A stretch of 64,000 bases of DNA from an uncultured Amphritea sp. (GTDB lineage: Bacteria > Pseudomonadota > Gammaproteobacteria > Pseudomonadales > Balneatricaceae), in the NCBI RefSeq assembly GCF_937127095.1, contig NZ_CAKZLP010000084.1, forward strand, positions 62,001 to 126,000, read 5' to 3'. The notes beneath the pieces are model-generated. The model was not told the DNA's origin. It worked only from the letters and a program-made list of their open reading frames with translations, and did not search any database. Position 1 is the first letter of the stretch. Every line of letters begins with the position of its first letter. This document shows positions 23,937 through 32,767 of the stretch, in pieces. A program made the position numbers and the translations under genes.

Positions 23937-25430
23937 ATGACTCAGCAAGTCCCTCTACTGATCAATGGTGAACTGGTTCAGAGCCGCAGTGAAAACTGGA
24001 TTCCGGTGACTAATCCTGCAACTCAGGAAGTAATTGCCCAGGTGCCTTGTGCAACACCTGCCGAAGTGGATCAGGCTGTTGAAGCCGCAAAAGCCGCGTT
24101 TGAATCCTGGAAGGAGACGCCTGTTAGTGAGCGTGCTCGTCTGATGCTGCGCTATCAGGCGTTGCTGAAAGAGAATCACGATCAGATTGCCGAGCTGCTG
24201 TCACAGGAAACCGGTAAAACCTTTGAAGATGCGAAAGGTGATGTGTGGCGCGGTATAGAAGTGGTCGAACACGCCTGCAACATCGCCTCCCTGAGCATGG
24301 GGGAAACCGTTGAGAACGTGGCCCGTAAGATCGACTGTTACAGTATTACTCAGCCACTGGGTGTGTGTGTGGGTATTACCCCGTTTAACTTCCCGGCGAT
24401 GATCCCCCTGTGGATGTTCCCAATGGCGATTGCCTGCGGTAACACCTTCGTACTGAAACCGTCGGAGCAAGACCCGCTGACGCCGATGCGTCTGGCAGCG
24501 CTGTTTAAAGAAGCCGGTGCACCGGACGGTCTGTTGCAGGTTGTTCACGGCACTAAAGAGGTTGTAGATCAGCTGCTGACGCATAAAGATACGCCGGCGA
24601 TCTCCTTCGTGGGTTCTGTGGCGGTGGGTGAACATATCTACCGTACCGGTACCGATAAGATGAAACGGGTACAGGCGTTTGCCGGTGCTAAGAACCACAT
24701 GGTGATTATGCCGGATGCGGCTAAAAATCAGGTGGTTAATAGTATTGCCGGAGCCTCTGTGGGTGCCGCAGGTCAACGTTGTATGGCGATCTCGGTAGCG
24801 GTATTTGTGGGTAATTCACGGGAGTGGATTCCTGAAGTACGCGATGCGCTGGCTAAAGTGCGTCCCGGTGCCTGGAATGACCCTGAAGCGGGTTATGGCC
24901 CACAGATCAACCCGCAGTCTAAAGCCAAGGTGCTTAATTTTATTCAGCAGGGTAAAGATGCCGGTGCTGACTGCATTCTGGATGGTTCAGACGTCGTGGT
25001 AGAGGGCTATCCGGATGGTAACTGGGTCGGTCCAACCATGTTCCGTAATGTAACAACCGATATGTCGATCTATCAGGAAGAGATCTTCGGACCGGTGCTA
25101 ATCGCTCTGGAAGTGGATACGATTGAAGAAGCGATCACCCTGATCAACGAAAACCCCTACGGTAACGGCACCTCTATCTTTACCTCATCCGGTGCGGCTG
25201 CGCGTAAATATCAGCACGAGATCAAAGTGGGTCAGGTGGGTATCAACGTACCGGTACCTGTGCCACTGCCAATGTTCTCGTTCACCGGCTGGAGAAAATC
25301 GTTCTACGGTGATCAGCATGCCTATGGCAAGCAGGCGGTGAAGTTCTACACCGAGACTAAAACCGTCACCGCACGCTGGTTTGAGGATGATATCGATACG
25401 GGTGTTAACACCACGATACATCTGAAGTAA
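23937..25430 (+). CDS. mmsA: Methylmalonate-semialdehyde dehydrogenase (CoA-acylating)
   Basis: Converts methylmalonate semialdehyde to propionyl-CoA in valine breakdown, using NAD and CoA. 497 residues. Family marks are CVGITPFNFPAMIPLWMFP near residue 145, FVGSVAVGEHIY, and the catalytic cysteine C282 in GQRCMAIS. It is the first gene of a six-gene unit that encodes the lower valine pathway. A 140-bp hairpin element separates it from the acyl-CoA dehydrogenase gene. Confidence 0.95.
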   Translation: MTQQVPLLINGELVQSRSENWIPVTNPATQEVIAQVPCATPAEVDQAVEAAKAAFESWKETPVSERARLMLRYQALLKENHDQIAELLSQETGKTFEDAKGDVWRGIEVVEHACNIASLSMGETVENVARKIDCYSITQPLGVCVGITPFNFPAMIPLWMFPMAIACGNTFVLKPSEQDPLTPMRLAALFKEAGAPDGLLQVVHGTKEVVDQLLTHKDTPAISFVGSVAVGEHIYRTGTDKMKRVQAFAGAKNHMVIMPDAAKNQVVNSIAGASVGAAGQRCMAISVAVFVGNSREWIPEVRDALAKVRPGAWNDPEAGYGPQINPQSKAKVLNFIQQGKDAGADCILDGSDVVVEGYPDGNWVGPTMFRNVTTDMSIYQEEIFGPVLIALEVDTIEEAITLINENPYGNGTSIFTSSGAAARKYQHEIKVGQVGINVPVPVPLPMFSFTGWRKSFYGDQHAYGKQAVKFYTETKTVTARWFEDDIDTGVNTTIHLK

Positions 25431-25569
25431 TTTTTGTCGCCTGAGCTATTGCGCTTGGTGACTCTGCGTTAAAAGCTGGCTTAAAGTGCTCATTGACAAC
25501 AGTCAACTCCGCCTTTGCGCCAGCTTTTGCCTTGATTCACCGGCGCTCATTACGCTCAGCCAACAAAAA
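25431..25569. repeat. Long imperfect palindrome (MITE/REP-like) inside the valine operon
   Basis: The arms 25431-25485 and 25511-25569 are inverted copies sharing TTTTTGT, CTGAGC, GGTGA and AAAAGCTGGC. The centre has a small perfect hairpin, TTGAC-AACA-GTCAA (25493-25506). It starts at the base after the mmsA stop. It could be a mobile hairpin element or an RNA structure that adjusts expression of the downstream genes. Confidence 0.75.
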
Positions 25570-25641
25570 TGGGATTTGTCGTTAAATACACTCTGACTAG
25601 AGTAATAATAAGAATCTACCTGTGTTAAGTACGGAGCATCT

Positions 25642-26799
25642 ATGGATTTTGAACTGAATGAGGAACAGGTGGCGTTTGCCGATATGGCACGCGCGTTCGC
25701 TCAGAATGAACTGGCACCCCATGCCGGTGAGTGGGATCTGCATCAGACCTTTCCGGTTGATGTGCTGAAAGCGGCGGGCGAACTTGGTTTCTGTGGCCTT
25801 TATTCCCATGAGGATGTTGGTGGCTTGGGCCTGAGTCGGTTAGATTCCAGCATCATCTTTGAACAGTTGGCGATGGGGTGTACCTCAACCACAGCGTTTA
25901 TCACGATTCATAATATGGCGACCTGGATGATCTCTGAGTTTGGCGCAGACGATGTGCGTCAGCAGTGGTGTCCGCAACTGACTGCCGGTGAACAGTTGGC
26001 CTCTTACTGCCTGACTGAACCCAATGCCGGTTCCGATGCCGGATCGCTGAAAACCTCCGCCCGCCGTGATGGCGATGATTATATTCTTAATGGCAGCAAA
26101 ATCTTTATCTCTGGTGCCGGTGCAACCGACTGCCTGGTGGTCATGGCGCGCACCGGAGCGGAGGGGCCTAAAGGGATCTCCGCGTTTGCGGTTGATGCCA
26201 CACTGCCCGGCATCACTTATGGCCGTAAAGAGGAGAAGATGGGCTGGAACAGTCAGCCAACCCGGATGATCACCTTTGAGGATGTGCGTATTCCGGCTGC
26301 TGCGATTCTTGGTGCGGAAGGTGATGGCTTCAGGATCGCGATGCGCGGTTTGGATGGTGGGCGCATCAATATCGCCACCTGTTCTGTCGGTACCGCCCAG
26401 CAGGCGTTGAATAAAGCCACCGAGTATATGCATGAGCGTAAGCAGTTCGGCCAGCCGCTGGCCAGCTTTCAGGCGCTACAATTTAAACTGGCCACCGCCG
26501 CCACGGAACTCGTGGCTGCCCGACAGATGGTGCGGATGGCGGCATCCCGCCTGGATAATAACCATCCGGATAAAACCACCTACTGTGCGATGGCAAAACG
26601 CTTTGCCACCGATGTGGGTTTCAGCGTGGCTGATGAAGCTCTACAGATTTTTGGTGGCAACGGTTATATCAAAGAGTATCCGATGGAACGCTTCCTGCGG
26701 GACAACCGGGTGCACCGGATTCTGGAAGGCACCAATGAAATTATGAATGTGATTATTGCCCGTCGGTTGCTGCTTGAGAACGCTGCAGAACTGTTATAA
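25642..26799 (+). CDS. Acyl-CoA dehydrogenase, probable isobutyryl-CoA dehydrogenase
   Basis: A 385-residue FAD enzyme. The opening MDFELNEEQVAFADMARAFA, the flavin-site CLTEPNAGSDAGSLKT and the catalytic glutamate in LEGTNEIMNVI are present. By context it oxidises isobutyryl-CoA to methacrylyl-CoA in valine catabolism; 2-methylbutyryl-CoA is an alternative. Preceded by mmsA and followed by the hydratase, all on the plus strand. Confidence 0.93.
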   Translation: MDFELNEEQVAFADMARAFAQNELAPHAGEWDLHQTFPVDVLKAAGELGFCGLYSHEDVGGLGLSRLDSSIIFEQLAMGCTSTTAFITIHNMATWMISEFGADDVRQQWCPQLTAGEQLASYCLTEPNAGSDAGSLKTSARRDGDDYILNGSKIFISGAGATDCLVVMARTGAEGPKGISAFAVDATLPGITYGRKEEKMGWNSQPTRMITFEDVRIPAAAILGAEGDGFRIAMRGLDGGRINIATCSVGTAQQALNKATEYMHERKQFGQPLASFQALQFKLATAATELVAARQMVRMAASRLDNNHPDKTTYCAMAKRFATDVGFSVADEALQIFGGNGYIKEYPMERFLRDNRVHRILEGTNEIMNVIIARRLLLENAAELL

Positions 26800-26909
26800 C
26801 CCGAGCCGCTACAACCGCTCGCCATAACGGGTTAAGGTAAACGTTTAATACGAATTTAAAGGGTGGATTGAGCCTTAACCACCCGATGAGACTAAAAAGG
26901 AAGATCAGA

Positions 26910-27686
26910 ATGACCGAGAAGCTGATGGTTGAAAAGCGCGGCAATATTGCCCTGCTGACAATGAATAATCCGCCAGCCAATACCTGGACAGAAGAGAGTC
27001 TTAAAGGGCTTAAAGCACTGGTGGAAGAGCTGAATGCCGATCGTGATATCTATAGCCTGGTGATTACCGGTCAGGGCGAAAAATTCTTCTCAGCCGGGGC
27101 AGACCTGAACCTGTTTGCCGATGGCGATCGCAGTGTCGCCCGTGATATGGCGCGTTATTTTGGTGAAGCGTTTGAAACCCTGAGCAAGTTCCGCGGCGTC
27201 TCTATCGCTGCTATCAATGGTTTTGCCATGGGCGGTGGCCTGGAAGTGGCGCTGGCCTGTGATATCCGTATCGCCGAAGAGCAATCACAGATGGCGCTGC
27301 CGGAAGCAAAAGTGGGATTACTTCCCTGTGCCGGGGGGACTCAGAATCTCACTATGCTGGTAGGTGAGGGCTGGACCAAGCGAATGATTCTCTGCGGTGA
27401 GCGTCTTAAAGCCGCCAAAGCACTGGAGATCGGTCTGGTAGAGGAAGTTGTGCCTCAGGGGCAAGCACTGGAGAAAGCGCTGGAACTGGCGGCAAATGTG
27501 GCTCTGCAAAGCCCAACCTCGGTAGCGTCCTGCAAGCAACTGATTCAGAACAACCGCACGCAACACTGGGATGCCGGTTATATTCTCGAGCGTGAGCTGT
27601 TTGTCGATCTGTTCTTTACCGAAGATCAGAAAGAGGGGGTTAACGCCTTTCTCGGCAAGCGCGCCCCCGAGTGGAAAAACCGCTAA
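26910..27686 (+). CDS. Enoyl-CoA hydratase (methacrylyl-CoA hydratase)
   Basis: A 258-residue crotonase-fold enzyme. The oxyanion segments FSAGADLNLF and NGFAMGGGLEVALACD are visible, as is the catalytic region ALPEAKVGLLPCAGG. The ATG at 26910 follows AAGGAAG; an earlier in-frame TTG/ATG upstream lacks this. It would hydrate methacrylyl-CoA to 3-hydroxyisobutyryl-CoA, the substrate of the next gene. Confidence 0.92.
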   Translation: MTEKLMVEKRGNIALLTMNNPPANTWTEESLKGLKALVEELNADRDIYSLVITGQGEKFFSAGADLNLFADGDRSVARDMARYFGEAFETLSKFRGVSIAAINGFAMGGGLEVALACDIRIAEEQSQMALPEAKVGLLPCAGGTQNLTMLVGEGWTKRMILCGERLKAAKALEIGLVEEVVPQGQALEKALELAANVALQSPTSVASCKQLIQNNRTQHWDAGYILERELFVDLFFTEDQKEGVNAFLGKRAPEWKNR

Positions 27687-27707
27687 GCGGTAGACAGGAG
27701 AGAATTG

Positions 27708-28805
27708 ATGAGTTGTGTACTGTTTAATGAATACCCGACCCGCGATGGCAAAAAAGTTGTTGAGATCCTGCTGAATGCAGAGCGTAGTCTCAATGCGCTG
27801 ACGCTGGAGATGATCGATCTGATTCAGCCAAAACTGGATCAATGGAAAACCGATGATGCGGTAGTGGCTGTGCTGCTCGACAGTGCCGGAGAGAAAGCTT
27901 TCTGCGCTGGCGGCGATGTGGTCAACCTGTATAAGTCGATGACCGGTGATGGTGACCCGCAGTTCCCAACTGATTTCTTTACCCGGGAATATATTCTCGA
28001 CTACACCATTCACACCTACCCCAAACCGATTATCTGTTGGGGGCATGGCATTGTGATGGGTGGTGGTATGGGGCTGATGAACGGCTGTAGTCATCGTATC
28101 GTCACCGAGAAAACCCATATGGCGATGCCGGAAGTGACTATCGGACTTTACCCCGATGTCGGTGGCAGCTGGTTTCTTAATCATATGCCGGGACGCACCG
28201 GTTTGTTTCTGGGCCTCACCGGCAACCCGATGAACGCCGCAGATGCGCTGTTCCTGGGGTTGGCTGACCGGTTTGTCGCCTCTGAGCTGCGCAGTCAGGT
28301 GCTCGAAGGACTGCAGGCTGAAAGCTGGGACGGTTGTGCCTATGCTGCAACTAACAGGGTGCTGCGGGACCTGGAAGAACAATCTGAGGCCGCGTTTAAT
28401 GCTGATTCGCCGGTACAGAATCACTACGCGTTTATTCAGCAGATCACCGATAAAGACTCTCTGTCGGAACTGGTTGAAGGGTTGCTGGCGGTCGATAGCG
28501 ATGATAAGTGGATCAACCGGGCACAGAAAGCGATCAGTCATGGCAGTCCGCTGGCGATTCATATCATTAAGCAACAGATGGATGTGACTAAACAGATGTC
28601 ACTGAAACAGGTGTTTGAAAGTGAGATGATTCTCTCTGTACAGTGCTGCACGCACCGGGAGTTTCCCGAAGGTGTCCGCGCGCTCTTAGTGGATAAAGAT
28701 GGCGCACCGCAATGGACATACAAGACCGTCGATGAGGTTGATCCGGCATTGGTTGATCAGTTCTTCGTTTCGCCGTGGGAGGTTAACCCACTGGCGTCAC
28801 TCTAA
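27708..28805 (+). CDS. 3-hydroxyisobutyryl-CoA hydrolase
   Basis: A 365-residue crotonase-superfamily thioesterase that releases 3-hydroxyisobutyrate. Diagnostic stretches are FCAGGDVVNLYKS, GHGIVMGGGMGLMNGCSHR and AMPEVTIGLYPDVGGSWFLN, longer than an ordinary hydratase by a C-terminal helical domain. The ATG at 27708 has AGGAGAG before it. Its neighbours on both sides catalyse the preceding and following steps. Confidence 0.94.
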   Translation: MSCVLFNEYPTRDGKKVVEILLNAERSLNALTLEMIDLIQPKLDQWKTDDAVVAVLLDSAGEKAFCAGGDVVNLYKSMTGDGDPQFPTDFFTREYILDYTIHTYPKPIICWGHGIVMGGGMGLMNGCSHRIVTEKTHMAMPEVTIGLYPDVGGSWFLNHMPGRTGLFLGLTGNPMNAADALFLGLADRFVASELRSQVLEGLQAESWDGCAYAATNRVLRDLEEQSEAAFNADSPVQNHYAFIQQITDKDSLSELVEGLLAVDSDDKWINRAQKAISHGSPLAIHIIKQQMDVTKQMSLKQVFESEMILSVQCCTHREFPEGVRALLVDKDGAPQWTYKTVDEVDPALVDQFFVSPWEVNPLASL

Positions 28806-28855
28806 TTTAGCCGTGTAACGAAAACGTTAATAAGAATTAAAAGAGGCAAAGTGTT

Positions 28856-29746
28856 ATGGCAACTATCGGATTTATCGGTCTGGGTAACATGGGCGGACCC
28901 ATGGCGATCAACCTGCTAAAAGCAGGACATGAAGTTAAAGCGTTTGATCTGTCTCAGGCAGCAGTCGAGCACGTCGTATCAGAGGGCGGCAGCGCCGCGG
29001 CATCGGCGGTTGATGCAGCCACCGGTGCTGATTTTGTTATCTCCATGCTGCCTGCGGGAGTGCATGTGCAGGGGTTATACCTGACAGGGGAGGCTCCGTT
29101 GCTGGATGTTGTGTCTGACAATGCACTGATTATTGATTCATCGACCATTGATGCGGCCACTGCTCAGCGTGTCTCCGCTGCGGCTGCTGAGCGCGGCATC
29201 AGCTTTATCGATGCCCCGGTATCCGGTGGTGTTGGTGGCGCAATCGCCGGTACACTGGCGTTTATGGTTGGCGCAACCGATGAACAGTTTACTAAGGCAA
29301 AGCCGGTGCTCGAATGCATGGGTAAAAATATCTTCCACGCCGGTCAGAGCGGCGCAGGCCAGATCGCTAAAGCCTGCAACAATATGATGCTGTCGATTCT
29401 GATGGCCGGCACCAGTGAAGCCCTGAATATGGGGATGAAAAATGGCCTTGATCCGGCGGTACTCTCTGAAATCATGAAGCAGAGTTCCGGTAACAACTGG
29501 GCGTTGCAGGTGTATAACCCGGTACCAGGGGTGATGGCTGGCGTGCCTTCTTCGAATAACTACCAGGGCGGCTTCCAGGTCGATCTGATGTTTAAGGATC
29601 TGGGGCTGGCAATGGAGCTGAGTCAACAGAGCAATTCGCCAGTGCCGATGGGTTCAGCCGCTCGTTCACTGTTCTCGCTGCATAAGTCAAAAGGCAACGG
29701 TGGTCTGGATTTCTCCAGCATCTTCAAGCTTTATCAGGAAAGCTGA
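28856..29746 (+). CDS. mmsB: 3-hydroxyisobutyrate dehydrogenase
   Basis: A 296-residue NAD-dependent enzyme that makes methylmalonate semialdehyde for MmsA. N-terminal GFIGLGNMGGPMAINLLKAG, the substrate-binding FIDAPVSGGVGGA near residue 118, and the catalytic lysine in GAGQIAKACNNM (about residue 171) are all present. Start MATIGFIG has AAGAGGCA upstream. Confidence 0.95.
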   Translation: MATIGFIGLGNMGGPMAINLLKAGHEVKAFDLSQAAVEHVVSEGGSAAASAVDAATGADFVISMLPAGVHVQGLYLTGEAPLLDVVSDNALIIDSSTIDAATAQRVSAAAAERGISFIDAPVSGGVGGAIAGTLAFMVGATDEQFTKAKPVLECMGKNIFHAGQSGAGQIAKACNNMMLSILMAGTSEALNMGMKNGLDPAVLSEIMKQSSGNNWALQVYNPVPGVMAGVPSSNNYQGGFQVDLMFKDLGLAMELSQQSNSPVPMGSAARSLFSLHKSKGNGGLDFSSIFKLYQES

Positions 29747-29835
29747 GCTTTCTCGTGATTTAACATCTGCAACCACTTACTGCCGGTAATATCTGCCGGC
29801 AGGCTCCCTTTATAAAAACAAAACCGGAGTAGGTC

Positions 29836-31722
29836 ATGGGTTACAACGACGAATACCGGGCTGCACAGCAGAACCCCGAAGCATACTGGGCTGAGCAGGC
29901 TAAGCGCATCAGCTGGTTTAAACAACCTGAAACTATCCTCGAAAAAACCGCTAACGGCACCTTCTGTTGGTATCCCGATGGCGAGCTGAATAGCTGTTAT
30001 CTGGCACTGGATCAGCATCTGCAAACCCGGGGCGACCAGGTTGCCCTCTATTACGATTCACCCGCGACTGGCAGTAAGCAACAGATTACCTATCGCGAGT
30101 TGCATCAGAAAGTGGCGCTGTTCGCCGGAACCCTGAAAAAACTGGGTGTTGAAAAAGGCGATACCGTGGTCATCTATATGCCGATGATCCCTGAAGCTGC
30201 GGTGGCGATGCTCGCCTGTGCCCGGTTAGGGGCGGTACACTCGGTAGTGTTCGGTGGTTTTGCCGCTAATGAGATGGCGATCCGTATCGACGATGCTAAA
30301 CCTAAACTGATTCTGACCGCGTCCTGTGGTATCGAGTTTGATAAGAAAATTGCCTATAAACCTCTGGTCGACAAAGCGGTTAATCTGGCAACCTACAAGC
30401 CGGCATATACTATTGTCTGTCAACGGTTGATGTTGCAGGCAGAGATGAATCCGGAGCGTGACCTGGATTGGTACGAGTGTCAGCAAGGCGTTGAGCCCGC
30501 GGATTGCGTCCCCGTAAAAGGCAGCGACCCGCTGTATATTCTCTATACCTCAGGCACCACCGGAGCGCCGAAAGGCATTGTGCGGGATAATGGTGGTCAT
30601 GCAGTGGCACTTAACTACGCGCTGCACAATGTCTATGGCATGAACCCTGGCGATGTCTGGTGGGGCGCCTCGGATATTGGCTGGGTGGTTGGGCACTCCT
30701 TTATCGTCTACGGTCCGCTGATGGGCGGTTGCAGTGCGATCTTCTTTGAAGGTAAACCGATCAAAACCCCGGATGCCGGCACCTTCTGGCGGGTGATCGA
30801 TGAGTACCGGGTCAACTCCATGTTCTGTGCACCGACGGCATTCCGGGCGATTCGCAAGGAAGACCCTGAAGGCGCACTGGCAAAAAAATATGACCTTTCC
30901 AGCCTTAACTGGGTGTTTGTTGCCGGTGAAAAACTCGATTCTTCCACCTATCAGTGGCTTGACGGGCTGTTGCAGGTGCCGGTCATCGATCACTGGTGGC
31001 AGACTGAAACCGGCTGGCCAATGACCGCACCAATGATGGGCTGGGATAACCCCTCAGCGGCCCGGCTGGGATCAACCAATAAACCGATCCCTGGATATGA
31101 TATTCAGGTGGTTGATGGCGAGGGGCAGCTGGTTGAGCCGAATGAAACCGGTAATATTGTGGTCACCCTGCCGATGCCGCCGGGTGTCGCCTGGGATATC
31201 TGGAATCAGCCGCAGCGCTTTACCGATTCCTATCTCACCGCTTTTCCGGGGTATTACCACACCGGCGATGGCGGCTTCAAAGATGAGGATGGTTACGTTT
31301 ACATTACCGGGCGTACCGATGATGTGATCAATGTCTCGGGTCACCGTCTGTCTACCGGTGAGATGGAGGAGGTGGTCTCTTCCCACCCAGCGGTAGCCGA
31401 GTGTGCCGTGATCGGTGTTAATGACGCCCTCAAAGGTCAGGTGCCTGCGGGATTGATTGTGCTGAAAGCCGGTGTGGAAATGGATGAGTCGCAGCTTGAA
31501 GCTGAACTGGTGCAGATGGTGCGCGATCAGGTTGGTGCGCTGGCCTGCTTCCGTCGGGCTGTCGTGGTGCAGCGTCTGCCGAAAACCCGCTCGGGTAAAA
31601 TCCTGCGCGCCATTATCCGTAAGATAGCGGCCAATGATGAGTATAAAATGCCCTCGACGATTGATGACGAGAGCATTCTGGCAGAGATCACCGAGATCAT
31701 GGACCGGGCAGGGATGCGTTGA
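29836..31722 (+). CDS. prpE: Propionyl-CoA synthetase / AMP-forming acyl-CoA ligase
   Basis: A 628-residue AMP-forming ligase. The AMP-binding motif YTSGTTGAPKG, a PrpE-like N-terminal YNDEYRAAQQNPEAYWAEQA, and the catalytic lysine in KTRSGKILR are visible. It activates propionate, or a related short acid released in the valine route, to its CoA ester. It is the last gene of the mms unit and is followed by a long hairpin at 31748. Confidence 0.9.
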   Translation: MGYNDEYRAAQQNPEAYWAEQAKRISWFKQPETILEKTANGTFCWYPDGELNSCYLALDQHLQTRGDQVALYYDSPATGSKQQITYRELHQKVALFAGTLKKLGVEKGDTVVIYMPMIPEAAVAMLACARLGAVHSVVFGGFAANEMAIRIDDAKPKLILTASCGIEFDKKIAYKPLVDKAVNLATYKPAYTIVCQRLMLQAEMNPERDLDWYECQQGVEPADCVPVKGSDPLYILYTSGTTGAPKGIVRDNGGHAVALNYALHNVYGMNPGDVWWGASDIGWVVGHSFIVYGPLMGGCSAIFFEGKPIKTPDAGTFWRVIDEYRVNSMFCAPTAFRAIRKEDPEGALAKKYDLSSLNWVFVAGEKLDSSTYQWLDGLLQVPVIDHWWQTETGWPMTAPMMGWDNPSAARLGSTNKPIPGYDIQVVDGEGQLVEPNETGNIVVTLPMPPGVAWDIWNQPQRFTDSYLTAFPGYYHTGDGGFKDEDGYVYITGRTDDVINVSGHRLSTGEMEEVVSSHPAVAECAVIGVNDALKGQVPAGLIVLKAGVEMDESQLEAELVQMVRDQVGALACFRRAVVVQRLPKTRSGKILRAIIRKIAANDEYKMPSTIDDESILAEITEIMDRAGMR

Positions 31723-31747
31723 TTTGGCCCTTTAAGCAATACTCTGT

Positions 31748-31808
31748 ACTCAGTGTTCTCTATGATAAGGATGTTGCCTGAAAAACATCTCCATGGAGTA
31801 CACTGAGT
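31748..31808. repeat. Long hairpin after prpE, relative of the CACAGAGAACAC repeats
   Basis: ACTCAGTGTTCTCTATG pairs with CATGGAGTACACTGAGT (15 of 17), with an inner GATGTT/AACATC stem. The outer arms resemble the words at 32327 and 32456 (CCACxGAGAxCAC). It may end prpE transcription, but it lacks a T-run. Confidence 0.6.
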
Positions 31809-31844
31809 GCTCTGATATTTACAGAGAGAAAACCCTATTGCTTT

Positions 31845-32189
31845 TTATTTTTCATAAACCACAAAATGCTTGCGGGTTGGTTCGACGACTTCCCAACTAC
31901 CCTGAAAGCCTGCGGAGATAACAAAGCGGTCACCGGTGTTTACCTGAATGGGGTCTTTGCCATCTTCGGTTACGATGCTTATGCCCTCAAGAATATGGCA
32001 GTATTCCTCTTCGCTGTAACTGACTCTCCACTTGCCTTTTTCGCTCTGCCAGATACCGGCACAAAACCTTTCTGAACTGTCGGTGTACTCTATCCACAGC
32101 TTTTGTAGTGGATTGCCTTCGAGTCTTTTCTCTTCTGAGACGTAATACTCTTCTGCCTGAATCTCAGTACCTAAACGCGTAAAGCCCAT
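31845..32189 (-). CDS. Cupin-domain protein (DUF861-like)
   Basis: A 114-residue single-cupin protein. Recognisable turns include CAGIWQSEKGKWRVSYSEEEYCHILEG (broken here between strands) and VNTGDRFVISAGFQGSWEV, similar to the EutQ/ureidoglycine-hydrolase cupins. I chose the ATG at 32189, which has GGGAAG seven bases upstream; two earlier ATGs lack a site. Histidine metal ligands are sparse, so a catalytic role is uncertain. It faces prpE from the other strand. Confidence 0.75.
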   Translation of the reverse strand: MGFTRLGTEIQAEEYYVSEEKRLEGNPLQKLWIEYTDSSERFCAGIWQSEKGKWRVSYSEEEYCHILEGISIVTEDGKDPIQVNTGDRFVISAGFQGSWEVVEPTRKHFVVYEK

Positions 32190-32326
32190 CTTCATTCTTC
32201 CCATTAATAATTAGCAAACTACTCTGAAGGCGACGTTAAAGGGTTAATCAAGTGATTTCTATACCTCCTGAAGGATAGCTGTGGAGACAGCATTAAACCT
32301 CGATGTATGGAAGCTGCTATTCGTTT

Positions 32327-32345
32327 CACCACCGAGAGCACAGAG
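32327..32345. repeat. Short CACCGAGAGCACAGAG repeat
   Basis: Member of a short dispersed word family, CCACxGAGAxCACxGAG, also at 32456 and, as an inverted pair, at 31748. No gene is associated. Confidence 0.45.
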
Positions 32346-32366
32346 TAGATAAGTGGCTTATCTCGA

Positions 32367-32426
32367 CCGTTGCTAGCGCAGCTAGCTAGAACGTGGCTTC
32401 GCCACTTGCTAGTAGTTAGGAAGAGC
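32367..32426 (+). repeat. Interspersed repeat, copy A (variant stem GTGGC/GCCAC)
   Basis: Shares the frame TAGAACG-stem-loop-stem-CTTGCTAG, then GTTAGGAAGAGC, with the copies at 37135-43080. Its hairpin is GTGGC-TTC-GCCAC rather than GTCAC/GTGAC. A second perfect hairpin, GCTAGC-GCA-GCTAGC, precedes it. Confidence 0.75.
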
Positions 32427-32455
32427 AGTGGTGAAAATATCTTAAAAAACGTTAA

Positions 32456-32481
32456 CCACAGAGAACACCGAGGTCACGGAG
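32456..32481. repeat. CCACAGAGAACACCGAGG repeat
   Basis: Second copy of the dispersed CACAGAGAACAC word, between repeat copies A and B. The rest of the 32205-32767 gene-free stretch holds only these repeats and the leader of the sensor kinase. Confidence 0.45.
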
Positions 32482-32536
32482 AAAATCGATCACGTATACT
32501 CAATTAATTCTAATGCCCTGTCCTGGGGCGGCTGTT

Positions 32537-32596
32537 GACGCTTTTTCTAGCAAGCGACGCAGTCGCGTCTAACCACTAGCAACTAGCTACTTCTTT
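32537..32596 (-). repeat. Interspersed repeat, copy B (inverted, stem GCGAC/GTCGC)
   Basis: The minus strand reads GTGGTTAGACGCGAC-TGC-GTCGCTTGCTAG: the same frame as copy A but with a third stem sequence that again pairs perfectly. Copies A and B are inverted relative to each other. Confidence 0.7.
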
Positions 32597-32767
32597 TTGT
32601 TACCCCCGCTTGGCACAAAGCATGCAGTCTAACTCTCTATAAAGACCGGTTTACGGAAAAACAGTTCTATTAGCTCTTTTGTGGTGCGCGGGTGTGCACT
32701 ACAGGAATTATTGTGCACTAGATTTGTGCGTTTTTCGGGTCGTTTCAGAGGGTTAAGTCAGGAATTT

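Noticed and set aside
27318..28574. 418-codon open frame on the minus strand
   Set aside because: It lies opposite the enoyl-CoA hydratase and 3-hydroxyisobutyryl-CoA hydrolase genes, has no family features, and reflects their codon bias.
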